Part shown: piece by piece, positions 1 to 5,799 of the stretch
Layout: each line of letters starts with the position of its first letter
Numbering within the stretch: the first letter of the stretch is position 1
From: Methyloceanibacter sp.
GTDB lineage: Bacteria > Pseudomonadota > Alphaproteobacteria > Rhizobiales > Methyloligellaceae
Length of the DNA: 8,065 bases
Direction: 5' to 3'
Assembly: GCA_025449615.1 (NCBI GenBank)
Contig: JANWJA010000009.1
Span: 1 to 8,065 of the forward strand
Translations under genes and position numbers: made by a program
The notes under the pieces: model-generated
Seen by the model: only the letters and a program-made list of their open reading frames with translations
What the model was told of the DNA's origin: nothing
The model's database searches: none

Positions 1-201
1 CAGAGCAGTGATGGCGCTAGGCTCGGGAAGCCGCGTCCAGGGGCCTTCCGCAAGCGGTGGAATTGGATAGGCGAACGGATTGATGCCGGTCGAAAGATCG
101 ATGAAGGGTTCTGGCGCCTCTGGAAACAGGCGTCGCGCTGCGTCGAGACTGCCGCCGTGCTCGGCCGGATCTGGCCGGCTTGCGATGGGAATGTGATCCA
201 T
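1..201 (-). CDS. cobC: CobC, threonine-phosphate decarboxylase-like aminotransferase (N-terminal fragment, cut by window edge)
   Basis: Only the first 67 codons lie inside the window; the frame is open to base 1. The translation begins MDHIPIAS and contains HGGSLDAARRLFP (residues 15-27) and DLSTGINPFAYP (35-46), the signature opening of the PLP-dependent CobC/CobD family. These enzymes supply the (R)-1-amino-2-propanol (phosphate) arm from L-threonine phosphate in the cytoplasm. The PLP lysine lies outside the window. I chose the ATG at 201-199, which has a weak GAGG three bases upstream. An in-frame ATG at 228-226 would add nine residues (MRARLKPRP) and deepen the overlap with cbiB. The gene is divergent from cbiB, which uses the product, so the pair is functionally coherent. 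No promoter was recognised; one for this gene would have to lie inside cbiB. Confidence 0.9.
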   Translation of the reverse strand, partial: MDHIPIASRPDPAEHGGSLDAARRLFPEAPEPFIDLSTGINPFAYPIPPLAEGPWTRLPEPSAITAL

Positions 202-1183
202 GGGCCTCGGCTTCAATCTCGCTCTCATTACTGCCGCGCTGCTGTTCGAAGCGGTGGTCGGTTACCCGGACTTCGTTTACCGCCTCATCCGCCATCCCGT
301 GGTCTGGATGGGGGCGCTGATCGATTGGCTTGATTCGCGCCTCAACAGATCGAGCATGCCTGAAGCCAAGCGCCGCCTCAACGGAGCATTGGCGCTTATC
401 GTCTTGTTGCTGGCGGTGCTGTTGCCCGCTGCCGCAATTCAATTCGGCCTTCTTCACATTTTACCGAAGGCCGACGCCGTTATCTTCCTCGCCATCGCCG
501 CGAGCACCCTCATCGCGCAAGTCAGTCTGTATGACCACGTGCGTGACGTGGCCGAGGCGCTCGAAGGGCAGGGGCTCGATGGCGCGCGTGCGGCGGTCGC
601 CGAAATCGTCGGGCGCGATACCAGTACCCTCGACGAGGCCGGCGTTGCCCGTGCGGCGATCGAAAGTCTCGCCGAGAATTTTTCCGATGGCGTGGTTGCG
701 CCGAGCCTGTGGTGCGCCTTGCTCGGTTTCGCGGGCATCGTTGGTTACAAGGCCGTCAACACCGCGGACAGCATGATCGGGCACAAGAACGAGCGTTTTG
801 CCGCTTTCGGATTTGCCTCCGCCAAGCTCGACGACTGGCTCAATCTTCCGGCCTCGCGGCTCTCTGTCCTGTGGATCGCGCTTGCCGCGCTTTTTCAGCG
901 CGGTGCGAGCGCGCGAAATGCGCTGAGAATCGCGTGGCGGGACGCGCGCCACCACCGCTCGCCCAATGCCGGCTGGCCCGAAGCGGCCATGGCCGGCGCG
1001 CTTGGCTTCAAGCTTTCCGGTCCGCGCTCCTATGACGGCGCGATGACCGAAGATCCTTGGATCGGCGAGGGCAGCAGCGATCTCACCGCGAGCTACATTC
1101 GCCGCGCGCTGTCACTCTACCGCACCTCCTGCGCGGTGCAGATCGTCTTCTACGCGCTTCTGACGCTCATCGTGCTAGCTTGA
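200..1183 (+). CDS. cbiB: CbiB/CobD, adenosylcobinamide-phosphate synthase (membrane protein)
   Basis: This 327-residue protein has the family's normal length. It is predicted to join the aminopropanol (phosphate) arm to the propionate side chain of adenosylcobyric acid, giving adenosylcobinamide (phosphate), at the inner membrane. Family landmarks are HPVVWMG (32-38), GRDTSTLD (138-145), [14 protein letters not shown] (155-168), [15 protein letters not shown] (183-197) and [19 protein letters not shown] (251-269). Hydrophobic segments lie near 6-22, 62-85, 92-108, 170-184, 220-232 and 311-327. An in-frame TGA at 194-196 makes the ATG at 200 the most upstream start; the next good candidates would remove the first membrane segment. 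The ribosome site is weak (GGGA at 187-190). The start overlaps that of cobC on the other strand, and the last 17 bases overlap cobQ. It is known as cobD in Pseudomonas denitrificans nomenclature. Confidence 0.95.
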   Translation: MGLGFNLALITAALLFEAVVGYPDFVYRLIRHPVVWMGALIDWLDSRLNRSSMPEAKRRLNGALALIVLLLAVLLPAAAIQFGLLHILPKADAVIFLAIAASTLIAQVSLYDHVRDVAEALEGQGLDGARAAVAEIVGRDTSTLDEAGVARAAIESLAENFSDGVVAPSLWCALLGFAGIVGYKAVNTADSMIGHKNERFAAFGFASAKLDDWLNLPASRLSVLWIALAALFQRGASARNALRIAWRDARHHRSPNAGWPEAAMAGALGFKLSGPRSYDGAMTEDPWIGEGSSDLTASYIRRALSLYRTSCAVQIVFYALLTLIVLA

Positions 1184-2627
1184 GCAGCGTGTCGATCTCG
1201 ACATGCGCTTCCAGATGCTCGGCGAGCGCATCGAGCGCCGCCTCGACTTGTGCGTCGTGGCTGAACTCTGAGGCCGAGCCCCCGAGACGCTCGATCCATG
1301 CGGTGCGTTGCCGGTCGTTGTTGAAGAACCCATGCAAATAGGTGCCGGCGACGTGGCCATCGGCTGAGATTGCGCCATCCATCGTGCCGTTGTTGAAGCG
1401 GATCAAGGGCTGGTCTGTGCCGGGCCCGGTCGTCCGCCCCATATGCATCTCATAGCCCCGCACCAGGACCGCATCCTGAACAGTGACGCCCTCGACCTTT
1501 TCCAGCGTCTTTTCTCCGGAGATCGTCGTTTCGACATCGAGCAGACCGAGCCCGGTCACCGCACCAGGCTTGCCCTCGATGCCGTCCGGGTCGGCGATGC
1601 TCTTACCGAGCATCTGATAACCGCCGCACAGCCCCAGCACACGGCCCCCATGCCGGACATGCGCGGCGAGGTCGATATCCCAGCCTTCGGCGCGCATGGT
1701 CGCAAGATCCGCGATGGTCGCCTTCGATCCCGGCAACACCACGAGATCGCAGAGCGGGAGCGGGCGCCCGCGCTCGACCATAATCAGATCGATGCCGGCG
1801 TCGGACGCGAGCGGATCGAGATCGTCGAAATTGGCAATGTGAGGCAGCAGGGGCACCACCACTTTGATGCTGCCATTGCCGCGAGGCCGGTCTATCGCCG
1901 TGAGATCATAAGCATCCTCTGCGGGAAGCCGCCGCGCGCCGTCAAAGAAGGGCACCAGTCCCAGTGGCGCCCAGCCTGTGCGTGACGCGATCTCCTTCAT
2001 GCCGTCGACGAATAGTGAAACATCGCCGCGCATGCGGTTGACGATGAAGCCCTCGATCAGCTTTGCGTCGTCGGGATCGAGTACTGCTTTGGTACCAACC
2101 AGGCTCGCGATCACGCCGCCACGGTCGATGTCACCGACCACGACCACCGGCAAACCAGCCGCGCGGGCAAAACCCATATTGGCGATGTCGTTCCTGCGGA
2201 GATTGATCTCAGATGGGCTGCCGGCGCCTTCCACCAAAACGATCTCCGCCTCTTCCTTCAACTTGCCGAAGCTCTCTAGCACGAACGGCATCAGTTTCGG
2301 TTTCAGTTCCTGCATCTCCCGCGCATTTGCCTTGCCGTAGACTTTGCCCTGCACCACGATCTGCGCGCCGATCTCGCTCTGCGGCTTTAGCAATATCGGA
2401 TTCATATGCACCGAGGGCTCGACGTAAGCCGCGCGCGCTTGCAGCGCCTGCGCCCGTCCGATCTCGCCGCCTTCCTTGGTGACGGCGGCGTTGTTCGACA
2501 TGTTTTGTGGTTTGAATGGGCGGGCCGCGATGCCGCGTTTCACCAGCGCCCGCGCCAAGCCGGCGACAAGCAGCGATTTGCCGACGCTGGAGCCAGTGCC
2601 TTGCAGCATGATGGCGCGTGCCGCCAT
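1167..2627 (-). CDS. cobQ: CobQ, adenosylcobyric acid synthase (glutamine-hydrolysing)
   Basis: This 486-residue, full-length enzyme performs the four ATP- and glutamine-dependent amidations (b, d, e and g) that convert adenosylcobyrinate a,c-diamide to adenosylcobyric acid. The N-terminal ATPase half shows the dethiobiotin-synthetase-like P-loop GTGSSVGKS (10-18), [10 protein letters not shown] (38-47) and [12 protein letters not shown] (132-143). The C-terminal class I (triad) glutaminase-like half has [11 protein letters not shown] (298-308), the nucleophile Cys334 in [11 protein letters not shown] (331-341), GYEMHMG (391-397) and His432 in GTYLHGFF (428-435). It is the last gene of the minus-strand operon. 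Its ATG overlaps the cobO stop by one base (TGATG), which implies translational coupling. The 3' end overlaps cbiB and I see no terminator there. Confidence 0.97.
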   Translation of the reverse strand: MAARAIMLQGTGSSVGKSLLVAGLARALVKRGIAARPFKPQNMSNNAAVTKEGGEIGRAQALQARAAYVEPSVHMNPILLKPQSEIGAQIVVQGKVYGKANAREMQELKPKLMPFVLESFGKLKEEAEIVLVEGAGSPSEINLRRNDIANMGFARAAGLPVVVVGDIDRGGVIASLVGTKAVLDPDDAKLIEGFIVNRMRGDVSLFVDGMKEIASRTGWAPLGLVPFFDGARRLPAEDAYDLTAIDRPRGNGSIKVVVPLLPHIANFDDLDPLASDAGIDLIMVERGRPLPLCDLVVLPGSKATIADLATMRAEGWDIDLAAHVRHGGRVLGLCGGYQMLGKSIADPDGIEGKPGAVTGLGLLDVETTISGEKTLEKVEGVTVQDAVLVRGYEMHMGRTTGPGTDQPLIRFNNGTMDGAISADGHVAGTYLHGFFNNDRQRTAWIERLGGSASEFSHDAQVEAALDALAEHLEAHVEIDTLLKLAR

Positions 2628-3247
2628 CAGAACTCAATGCCCTCTTGCGCCTTCACCCCTTGCGCGAAATGGTGCTTCACCAAAGTCATCTCGGTGACGA
2701 GGTCCGCCGCCTCGATCATCGGCGGCTTCGCGTTGCGGCCCGTCACCACGATGTTGAGATCGGGGCGCCGATCTTTCAGTGTCTGAACCACCTCATCCAG
2801 CGGCAGATAATCATAGCGGAGCGCGATATTCAGCTCATCGAGCACCAGCAACTTCAATGCTGGATCCTGCATCAGAGTCTTTGCCGTCTCCCAGGCCTTG
2901 GCCGCCGCCGCTATGTCGCGCGCTTTATCTTGCGTTTCCCAGGTAAAGCCTTCGCCGAGCGTATGCCACTCCATCAGCGGGCCGAAACCTTCCAGCACCT
3001 TCCGCTCGCCCGTATTCCACGCACCTTTGATGAATTGCACCACGGCGCATTTCTTCCCGTAACCGAGCATGCGCAACACGAGCCCGAAGGCTGCCGTCGA
3101 CTTGCCTTTGCCGGTGCCGGTGTGAACCATGAGCAGACCCTTCTGCGCAATCGCCTTGCCCGCGACCTCGGCATCTTGTGCCGCCTTCCGCTTCGCCATC
3201 TTGGCGCGATGGCGTTCCCGTTCGGCGTTCTCATCGATTTCTGACAT
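2627..3247 (-). CDS. cobO: CobO, corrinoid (cob(I)yrinic acid a,c-diamide) adenosyltransferase
   Basis: This 206-residue cytoplasmic enzyme of the CobA/CobO/BtuR family transfers the 5'-deoxyadenosyl group of ATP to reduced corrinoid. It has a charged N-terminal leader (about 1-30), the P-loop GTGKGKST (44-51), VVQFIKGAW (69-77), the Walker B-like LLVLDELN (133-140), [10 protein letters not shown] (167-176) and the family's C-terminal KAQEGIEF. I preferred the ATG at 3247-3245, because GGGG lies five bases upstream and the TGATG junction matches that of cobQ. A GTG at 3250-3248 would add one residue and overlap the cobP stop by four bases. It sits between cobP and cobQ in one transcript. It acts on the cobalt-containing corrinoid just before CobQ, so gene order follows the chemistry. 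Confidence 0.97.
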   Translation of the reverse strand: MSEIDENAERERHRAKMAKRKAAQDAEVAGKAIAQKGLLMVHTGTGKGKSTAAFGLVLRMLGYGKKCAVVQFIKGAWNTGERKVLEGFGPLMEWHTLGEGFTWETQDKARDIAAAAKAWETAKTLMQDPALKLLVLDELNIALRYDYLPLDEVVQTLKDRRPDLNIVVTGRNAKPPMIEAADLVTEMTLVKHHFAQGVKAQEGIEF

Positions 3248-3786
3248 CACTGCCCCGGCTTTATCGTGAGAGGGAGGCCCGCCACCATCAAGATGACCTT
3301 TCCAGCCTGCGCCGCCAGATGCCGGTTGAGCGCCCCGGCCTGGTCGCGAAACGCCCGGCCAAGCGGCGTCTCTGGGATGATGCCAAGCCCGACCTCATTG
3401 GCCACCGCGATGGTCGCGGCGCTGCGGGCGCCGAGCGCCTCGTCGAATCTACCGATCTCAGAATCCACATTGCACTCGCCGAGCATGAGATTGCTGAGCC
3501 AGAGCGTGAAGCAATCGATCACCACGGGCGTATCCACCGGAGCCTGCTCCATGGCGCCGGCAAGGTCGATCGGCGCCTCGAGCGTGACCCAACCCTCGCC
3601 GCGCATCTCTTTGTGGCGCTTGATGCGCTCTTGCATCTCCGCATCGAGCGCTTCCGCCGTGGCGACAAAGATCCAAGGAGGCGCCGCCGCCATCGCGAGC
3701 TTCAGCGCATGATCGCTCTTGCCGGAACGAGCGCCGCCGAGCACGAGCGTCAAATTCTCGTGCCCGGTGGCGTGTCTCTCTTTCAT
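3247..3786 (-). CDS. cobP: CobP (CobU), adenosylcobinamide kinase / adenosylcobinamide-phosphate guanylyltransferase
   Basis: This 179-residue bifunctional cytoplasmic enzyme phosphorylates adenosylcobinamide and then activates it with GTP to adenosylcobinamide-GDP. It carries the P-loop GGARSGKS (17-24), the RIKRHKEMR segment (54-62) with His58 as the likely guanylylated histidine, IDCFTLWLSNLML (90-102), VANEVGLGIIP (128-138) and LGRAFRDQAGALNRHLA (142-158). All are standard for the CobU/CobP family, and the length is normal. The ATG at 3786-3784 lies two bases after the cbtA stop and was chosen over a TTG at 3792-3790, which would overlap cbtA by four bases. No strong ribosome site is visible, so coupling to cbtA translation is likely. 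The stop overlaps the cobO ATG by one base. Confidence 0.95.
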   Translation of the reverse strand: MKERHATGHENLTLVLGGARSGKSDHALKLAMAAAPPWIFVATAEALDAEMQERIKRHKEMRGEGWVTLEAPIDLAGAMEQAPVDTPVVIDCFTLWLSNLMLGECNVDSEIGRFDEALGARSAATIAVANEVGLGIIPETPLGRAFRDQAGALNRHLAAQAGKVILMVAGLPLTIKPGQ

Positions 3787-3788
3787 GG

Positions 3789-4490
3789 TCAAGCTGATGC
3801 GGCGAAGCGCTCGCGGAAATATCCGGCCAGCCCGCCGAGCAGCACCCAGAACACCAGCGTCGTCATCACCACGGCGACGACGAAGCTGTGATGCAGGCCC
3901 TCCGGGATCGGCGATTCATAGCTGACAGGTTGCGGTGCGCCGATGATGTGCGGAGCGACGAGAAGCGCCACGCCACCAATGATCGCGGGCACCGACCGTC
4001 CATAGACGATCAGCGCTAACCCCGAGGCGGACGCAGCCACGGTGCCAATCCACCACAGCTGCCGAGGCCCGAGCTCTGCCGCCGGCATGGCGGGGAGTTC
4101 AGGCGGAAGACCGAGACCTGGCGCCAGCGTGAAGACGGCAAACGCTGCCAGGCCCCACATCACGCCCTGCCGCCAGCCGCAAATCCCGCCGGCAAGCTCG
4201 CTCACCGCAATGAGGAGCAGCGCAAAGCCGATTCCGGTTATGACATTCGCGGCGAGTGTGAAAGCGGTGCGTTCGAAGCCATCGGAAGGCGCCCAGCCTT
4301 CATCATGCTCATGCGCGCTGGCATCCGCATGCTCATGCTGGGGCCCGGCTTTAGCCTCCCCGGCCTGCTCGAACACCTCTGCCTTGAGAATGAGCGGAAC
4401 TGTCGTGAACTGCTGCGCCACCGTCATGCCGAGGCCGGCGATCAGACCGGCGGCCGCGGCAACCAAAACCATTGTGCGAAAGAAATCCAT
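3789..4490 (-). CDS. cbtA: CbtA, predicted cobalt transporter subunit (membrane protein)
   Basis: This 233-residue integral membrane protein matches the CbtA family, predicted from riboswitch and gene-neighbourhood context to import cobalt for B12 synthesis. Hydrophobic segments lie near 5-26, 76-97, 105-125, 146-163, 166-183 and 203-224. The loop after the first helix is rich in histidine and acid (QHEHADASAHEHDE, 51-64), a plausible metal-binding segment. The ATG at 4490-4488 is decided by a strong ribosome site, AAGGAGG at 4502-4496, five bases upstream. That site overlaps the TAA stop of cbtB. Open frame upstream to 4667 overlaps cbtB and does not look like protein. The family assignment rests on the N-terminal MDFFRTMVLVAAAAGLIAGL style, the topology and the adjacent cbtB. 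Transport of cobalt is inferred for the family rather than shown here. Confidence 0.9.
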   Translation of the reverse strand: MDFFRTMVLVAAAAGLIAGLGMTVAQQFTTVPLILKAEVFEQAGEAKAGPQHEHADASAHEHDEGWAPSDGFERTAFTLAANVITGIGFALLLIAVSELAGGICGWRQGVMWGLAAFAVFTLAPGLGLPPELPAMPAAELGPRQLWWIGTVAASASGLALIVYGRSVPAIIGGVALLVAPHIIGAPQPVSYESPIPEGLHHSFVVAVVMTTLVFWVLLGGLAGYFRERFAASA

Positions 4491-4495
4491 CTGGG

Positions 4496-4502
4496 CCTCC
4501 TT
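4496..4502 (-). promoter_or_regulatory. Strong ribosome binding site of cbtA
   Basis: Read on the minus strand, the sequence is TAAGGAGG followed by CCCAG and the cbtA ATG. The Shine-Dalgarno core AAGGAGG starts inside the cbtB stop codon. This near-perfect site fixes the cbtA start and suggests that cbtA is translated at a high rate. Confidence 0.85.
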
Positions 4503-4695
4503 AGTGGCAAGGAAAGGCCATGGAATGCCGATAGTCGTGGCTCGCATTGTGCACCGCCTCGATGTGGGAGAAGCCCACACCGAACACGATGAACATCCCG
4601 AGCAACGCCGCCATGAAGATGGGGACGGCGCGAGCGGCGGTAAGCTCGACGTCACCTTGCGCCGCATCCTGGCGCTTGGTCGATAATGTGGTCAT
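4501..4695 (-). CDS. cbtB: CbtB, small predicted cobalt transporter subunit
   Basis: This 64-residue protein has a single membrane segment (about 24-43) and a histidine-rich C-terminal tail, HIEAVHNASHDYRHSMAFPCH split as residues 44-54 and 55-64. The tail holds His44, His49, His53, His57, Cys63 and His64. This single-helix-plus-tail form, ending in FPCH, is the CbtB pattern, and it sits directly before cbtA as is usual. The tail probably binds cobalt; that is inference. The ATG at 4695-4693 is preceded by GGGAG (4706-4702) with a six-base gap. It is the first gene of the minus-strand operon, about 50 bases after the cobalamin aptamer, so it is the direct target of that riboswitch. Open frame further upstream enters the aptamer and is not coding. 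Confidence 0.93.
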   Translation of the reverse strand: MTTLSTKRQDAAQGDVELTAARAVPIFMAALLGMFIVFGVGFSHIEAVHNASHDYRHSMAFPCH

Positions 4696-4708
4696 TGTCT
4701 GCTCCCAT

Positions 4709-4754
4709 GACCCTCCACCCGAGGGCCGGTTAAGGGTTTCGCTCATCACCGGCC
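4709..4754 (-). promoter_or_regulatory. Candidate expression platform of the minus-strand cobalamin riboswitch
   Basis: Two mutually exclusive helices can be drawn on the minus strand. GGCCGGT (4754-4748, overlapping the B12 box and the P1 3' strand) can pair with ACCGGCC (4730-4724). Alternatively GGCCCTC (4727-4721) can pair with GAGGGTC (4715-4709), closing a five-base loop that ends three bases before the GGGAG ribosome site of cbtB. When ligand stabilises P1, the second hairpin would be free to form and crowd the ribosome site. No T-run follows, so translational control is more likely than termination. The pairings are read directly from sequence; the switching model is inference. Confidence 0.5.
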
Positions 4755-4932
4755 GGTCTACTGGCTTTGCGGGTCATAACCAGCCCTTCCGCCTTCCCGG
4801 AGCGAAGGCTCCAGTGGCATGTGCTGAAGGGTGGCTCGCCGCTTACAGTTGCGGGGGCAGCCGGGGCTTCGGGCTGATTGCCCTCACCCACGTTCCCGTC
4901 TTACGTCCCGCCTTCAGAGCGGGAACCGATGA
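4746..4932 (-). promoter_or_regulatory. Cobalamin riboswitch controlling cbtB-cbtA-cobP-cobO-cobQ
   Basis: On the minus strand, P1 can form between TCATCGG (4932-4926) and CCGGTGA (4752-4746), with one U-G pair. Between them are the hallmarks of the aptamer in order: GGGAACGTGGGTGA, CTGCCCCCGCAACTGTAAGC (4860-4841), GCCACTGGAGC, GGGAAGGC, and the B12 box AGCCAGTAGACCGGCC near 4766-4751. These match the conserved cobalamin aptamer core very well. Ligand binding is expected to repress the downstream operon, whose first products are the cobalt importer. The exact ligand preference (adenosyl- or methylcobalamin) cannot be read with confidence. Confidence 0.95.
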
Positions 4933-4940
4933 CAGCGGAA

Positions 4941-4968
4941 ACTATAGTGACCGTTCGGCTACCTGCAA
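4941..4968 (-). promoter_or_regulatory. Candidate sigma70-like promoter of the cbtB operon
   Basis: The minus strand carries TTGCAG (4968-4963), a 16-base spacer and TATAGT (4946-4941). The -10 matches TATAAT at five of six positions; the -35 is weaker. Transcription would start near 4934, two bases before the first strand of riboswitch P1, which is just where an aptamer leader should begin. That agreement raises confidence beyond the motif match. Confidence 0.55.
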
Positions 4969-4995
4969 GCGCGATCAGCTAAGCGGGTCTTTTCG

Positions 4996-5024
4996 TTGAC
5001 AAGCTTGAGGCGCGGTTCTTTAAC
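4996..5024 (+). promoter_or_regulatory. Candidate sigma70-like promoter of the DUF1636-cobW-cobN operon
   Basis: The plus strand has a perfect TTGACA (4996-5001), a 17-base spacer and TTTAAC (5019-5024; four of six matches to TATAAT). The predicted start near 5031 falls a few bases before the P1 strand of the plus-strand riboswitch. Its -35 lies 27 bases from the -35 of the opposite promoter, so the two are arranged back to back. Confidence 0.6.
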
Positions 5025-5034
5025 TTGAGCCGAA

Positions 5035-5214
5035 GACGGTCTCCTCCATCGAGGAGGAGTGAAAAGGGAATGCGGTGAGGAGCTTGACCGTTCCGATTCC
5101 GCAGCTGCCCCCGCAACTGTAAGCGGAGAGCGGCTCATCAAGGCACCACTGGGGTTGTAGGCCCTGGGAAGGCGATGAGCGGCGAAACATCCGCGAGCCA
5201 GGAGACCTGCCGTC
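5035..5214 (+). promoter_or_regulatory. Cobalamin riboswitch controlling DUF1636-cobW-cobN
   Basis: P1 can form between GACGG (5035-5039) and CCGTC (5210-5214). A P2-like hairpin CTCCTC-CATC-GAGGAG (5041-5056) follows. Then come GGGAATGCGGTGAGG, the invariant core GCTGCCCCCGCAACTGTAAG near 5104-5123, CACCACTGGGG, GGGAAGGC and a canonical B12 box AGCCAGGAGACCTGCC (5196-5211). The aptamer is complete and on the same strand as the downstream genes. It is expected to switch off DUF1636, cobW and cobN when cobalamin is abundant. A leader of more than 100 bases between the aptamer and the gene leaves room for a transcriptional platform. Confidence 0.97.
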
Positions 5215-5266
5215 AGATTTGTTGACCCGCGAAAGCCGGGCGGGGTGCCCTGGCTGCTAGCGGTGA

Positions 5267-5310
5267 CCGGCATTCTGCCGGCGCGAGGCTGACGCCTCGT
5301 TTCTTCGCTT
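5267..5310 (+). terminator. Tandem hairpins with T-rich tail: probable riboswitch-controlled intrinsic terminator
   Basis: Two adjacent perfect hairpins lie in the leader. The first is CCGGCA-TTC-TGCCGG (5267-5281). The second is CGAGGC-TGAC-GCCTCG (5284-5299), followed directly by TTTCTTCGCTT (5300-5310). A GC-rich stem before a T-rich run is the form of a Rho-independent terminator. Its place between the aptamer and the first start codon fits ligand-dependent attenuation. The T-run is interrupted, so strength is uncertain, and I did not find a clear antiterminator partner. Confidence 0.6.
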
Positions 5311-5334
5311 AACCGCACCCTTGGGACGCGTCGA

Positions 5335-5404
5335 GTGCCATCTGAGGGGAACAGCGTGCCGGCTGAGGGGAACAGCGTGCCGGGTGAGGGGAACAGCGTG
5401 CCGG
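5335..5404 (+). repeat. 21-bp tandem repeat, 3.3 copies, each copy carrying a ribosome-binding-site-like segment and leading to an in-frame GTG
   Basis: Units begin at 5335, 5356 and 5377, with a partial fourth at 5398. Each reads GTGCC, two or three variable bases, TGAGGGG, AACAGC. The copies are almost identical; differences fall just after GTGCC and at the base before TGAGGGG. Because 21 is a multiple of three, the frame is kept, and read as protein the repeat gives a seven-residue unit, EGNSVP plus A or G. Each GAGGGG lies six bases before the next GTG, at 5356, 5377 and 5398. It spans the translation start of the DUF1636 gene. Confidence 0.95.
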
Positions 5405-5799
5405 CGCGTGCGGGACTCTATGTCTGCATGTCCTGCTGGCGTCACGGCATCAAGCGCGAGGCCGAAGGCGAGAGCACCGACGGCAAGCGCCTGTTCGACG
5501 AACTGGCTTCTCGTGTGTCCGAGCTGGGTCAGGACGCCCCGGTTCGACCAATCCCGGTGCTCTGCTTCGCCAATTGCGAGCGCGGTTGCAGTGTTGCTAT
5601 CGCGAGCCCCGGCAAATGGTCCTATTTGCTCGGCGAATTGGGGCCCGAGCACGCCGCCGATCTCTTGACCTATGCGAAGACCTATAACCAGGCCCGCGCC
5701 GGTGTGGTGCTGCCCTCGAAGCGGCCGGCATCGCTGGAGCATGCCGTAATTGCCCGCTTTCCTCCTCACCTCGATCAAGTCAAGGACGCCGCCGAATGA
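5398..5799 (+). CDS. DUF1636-type cysteine-rich predicted metal-binding protein
   Basis: This small soluble protein of 133 residues, counted from the GTG at 5398, has no established function. It begins with a beta-strand-like GLYVCMSC, giving Cys10 and Cys13. A second cluster, VLCFANCERGC, gives Cys56, Cys60 and Cys64. The arrangement resembles thioredoxin-fold [2Fe-2S] or other metal-binding proteins, and the whole matches the DUF1636 family often found beside cobW. I chose 5398 because family members start just before the first Cys pair, and GAGGGG lies six bases upstream. In-frame GTGs at 5335, 5356 and 5377 would add repeats of EGNSVP(A/G); those at 5356 and 5377 have the same ribosome site. 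It is the first gene under the plus-strand riboswitch and overlaps cobW by four bases (ATGA), so a cobalt-handling role together with CobW is likely but unproven. Confidence 0.85.
   Translation: MPARAGLYVCMSCWRHGIKREAEGESTDGKRLFDELASRVSELGQDAPVRPIPVLCFANCERGCSVAIASPGKWSYLLGELGPEHAADLLTYAKTYNQARAGVVLPSKRPASLEHAVIARFPPHLDQVKDAAE

Noticed and set aside
17..457. Minus-strand open frame of 146 codons across the cobC/cbiB junction
   Set aside because: It is out of frame with cobC and antisense to cbiB. The real minus-strand gene here is the cobC frame starting at 201.
2618..3891. Plus-strand open frames of 208 and 237 codons
   Set aside because: They are antisense to cobO and cobP, which carry intact motifs from end to end.
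4491..4667. Upstream extension of cbtA to 4667
   Set aside because: It overlaps cbtB in another frame, reads as low-complexity Ser/Arg/Cys, and the strong AAGGAGG site fixes the start at 4490.
4652..4708. Out-of-frame ATG at 4708-4706 giving an 18-codon frame that overlaps the cbtB start
   Set aside because: GGAGGG lies only two bases before the ATG, too close for normal initiation, and nothing supports a regulatory leader peptide.
4696..4749. Upstream extension of cbtB to starts at 4746 or 4749
   Set aside because: It would begin inside the riboswitch P1 helix. The ATG at 4695 has a proper ribosome site and fits the family length.
5335..5404. CRISPR-like array
   Set aside because: The 21-bp units are contiguous with no unique spacers, have no nearby cas genes and span a start codon, so this is a simple tandem repeat.
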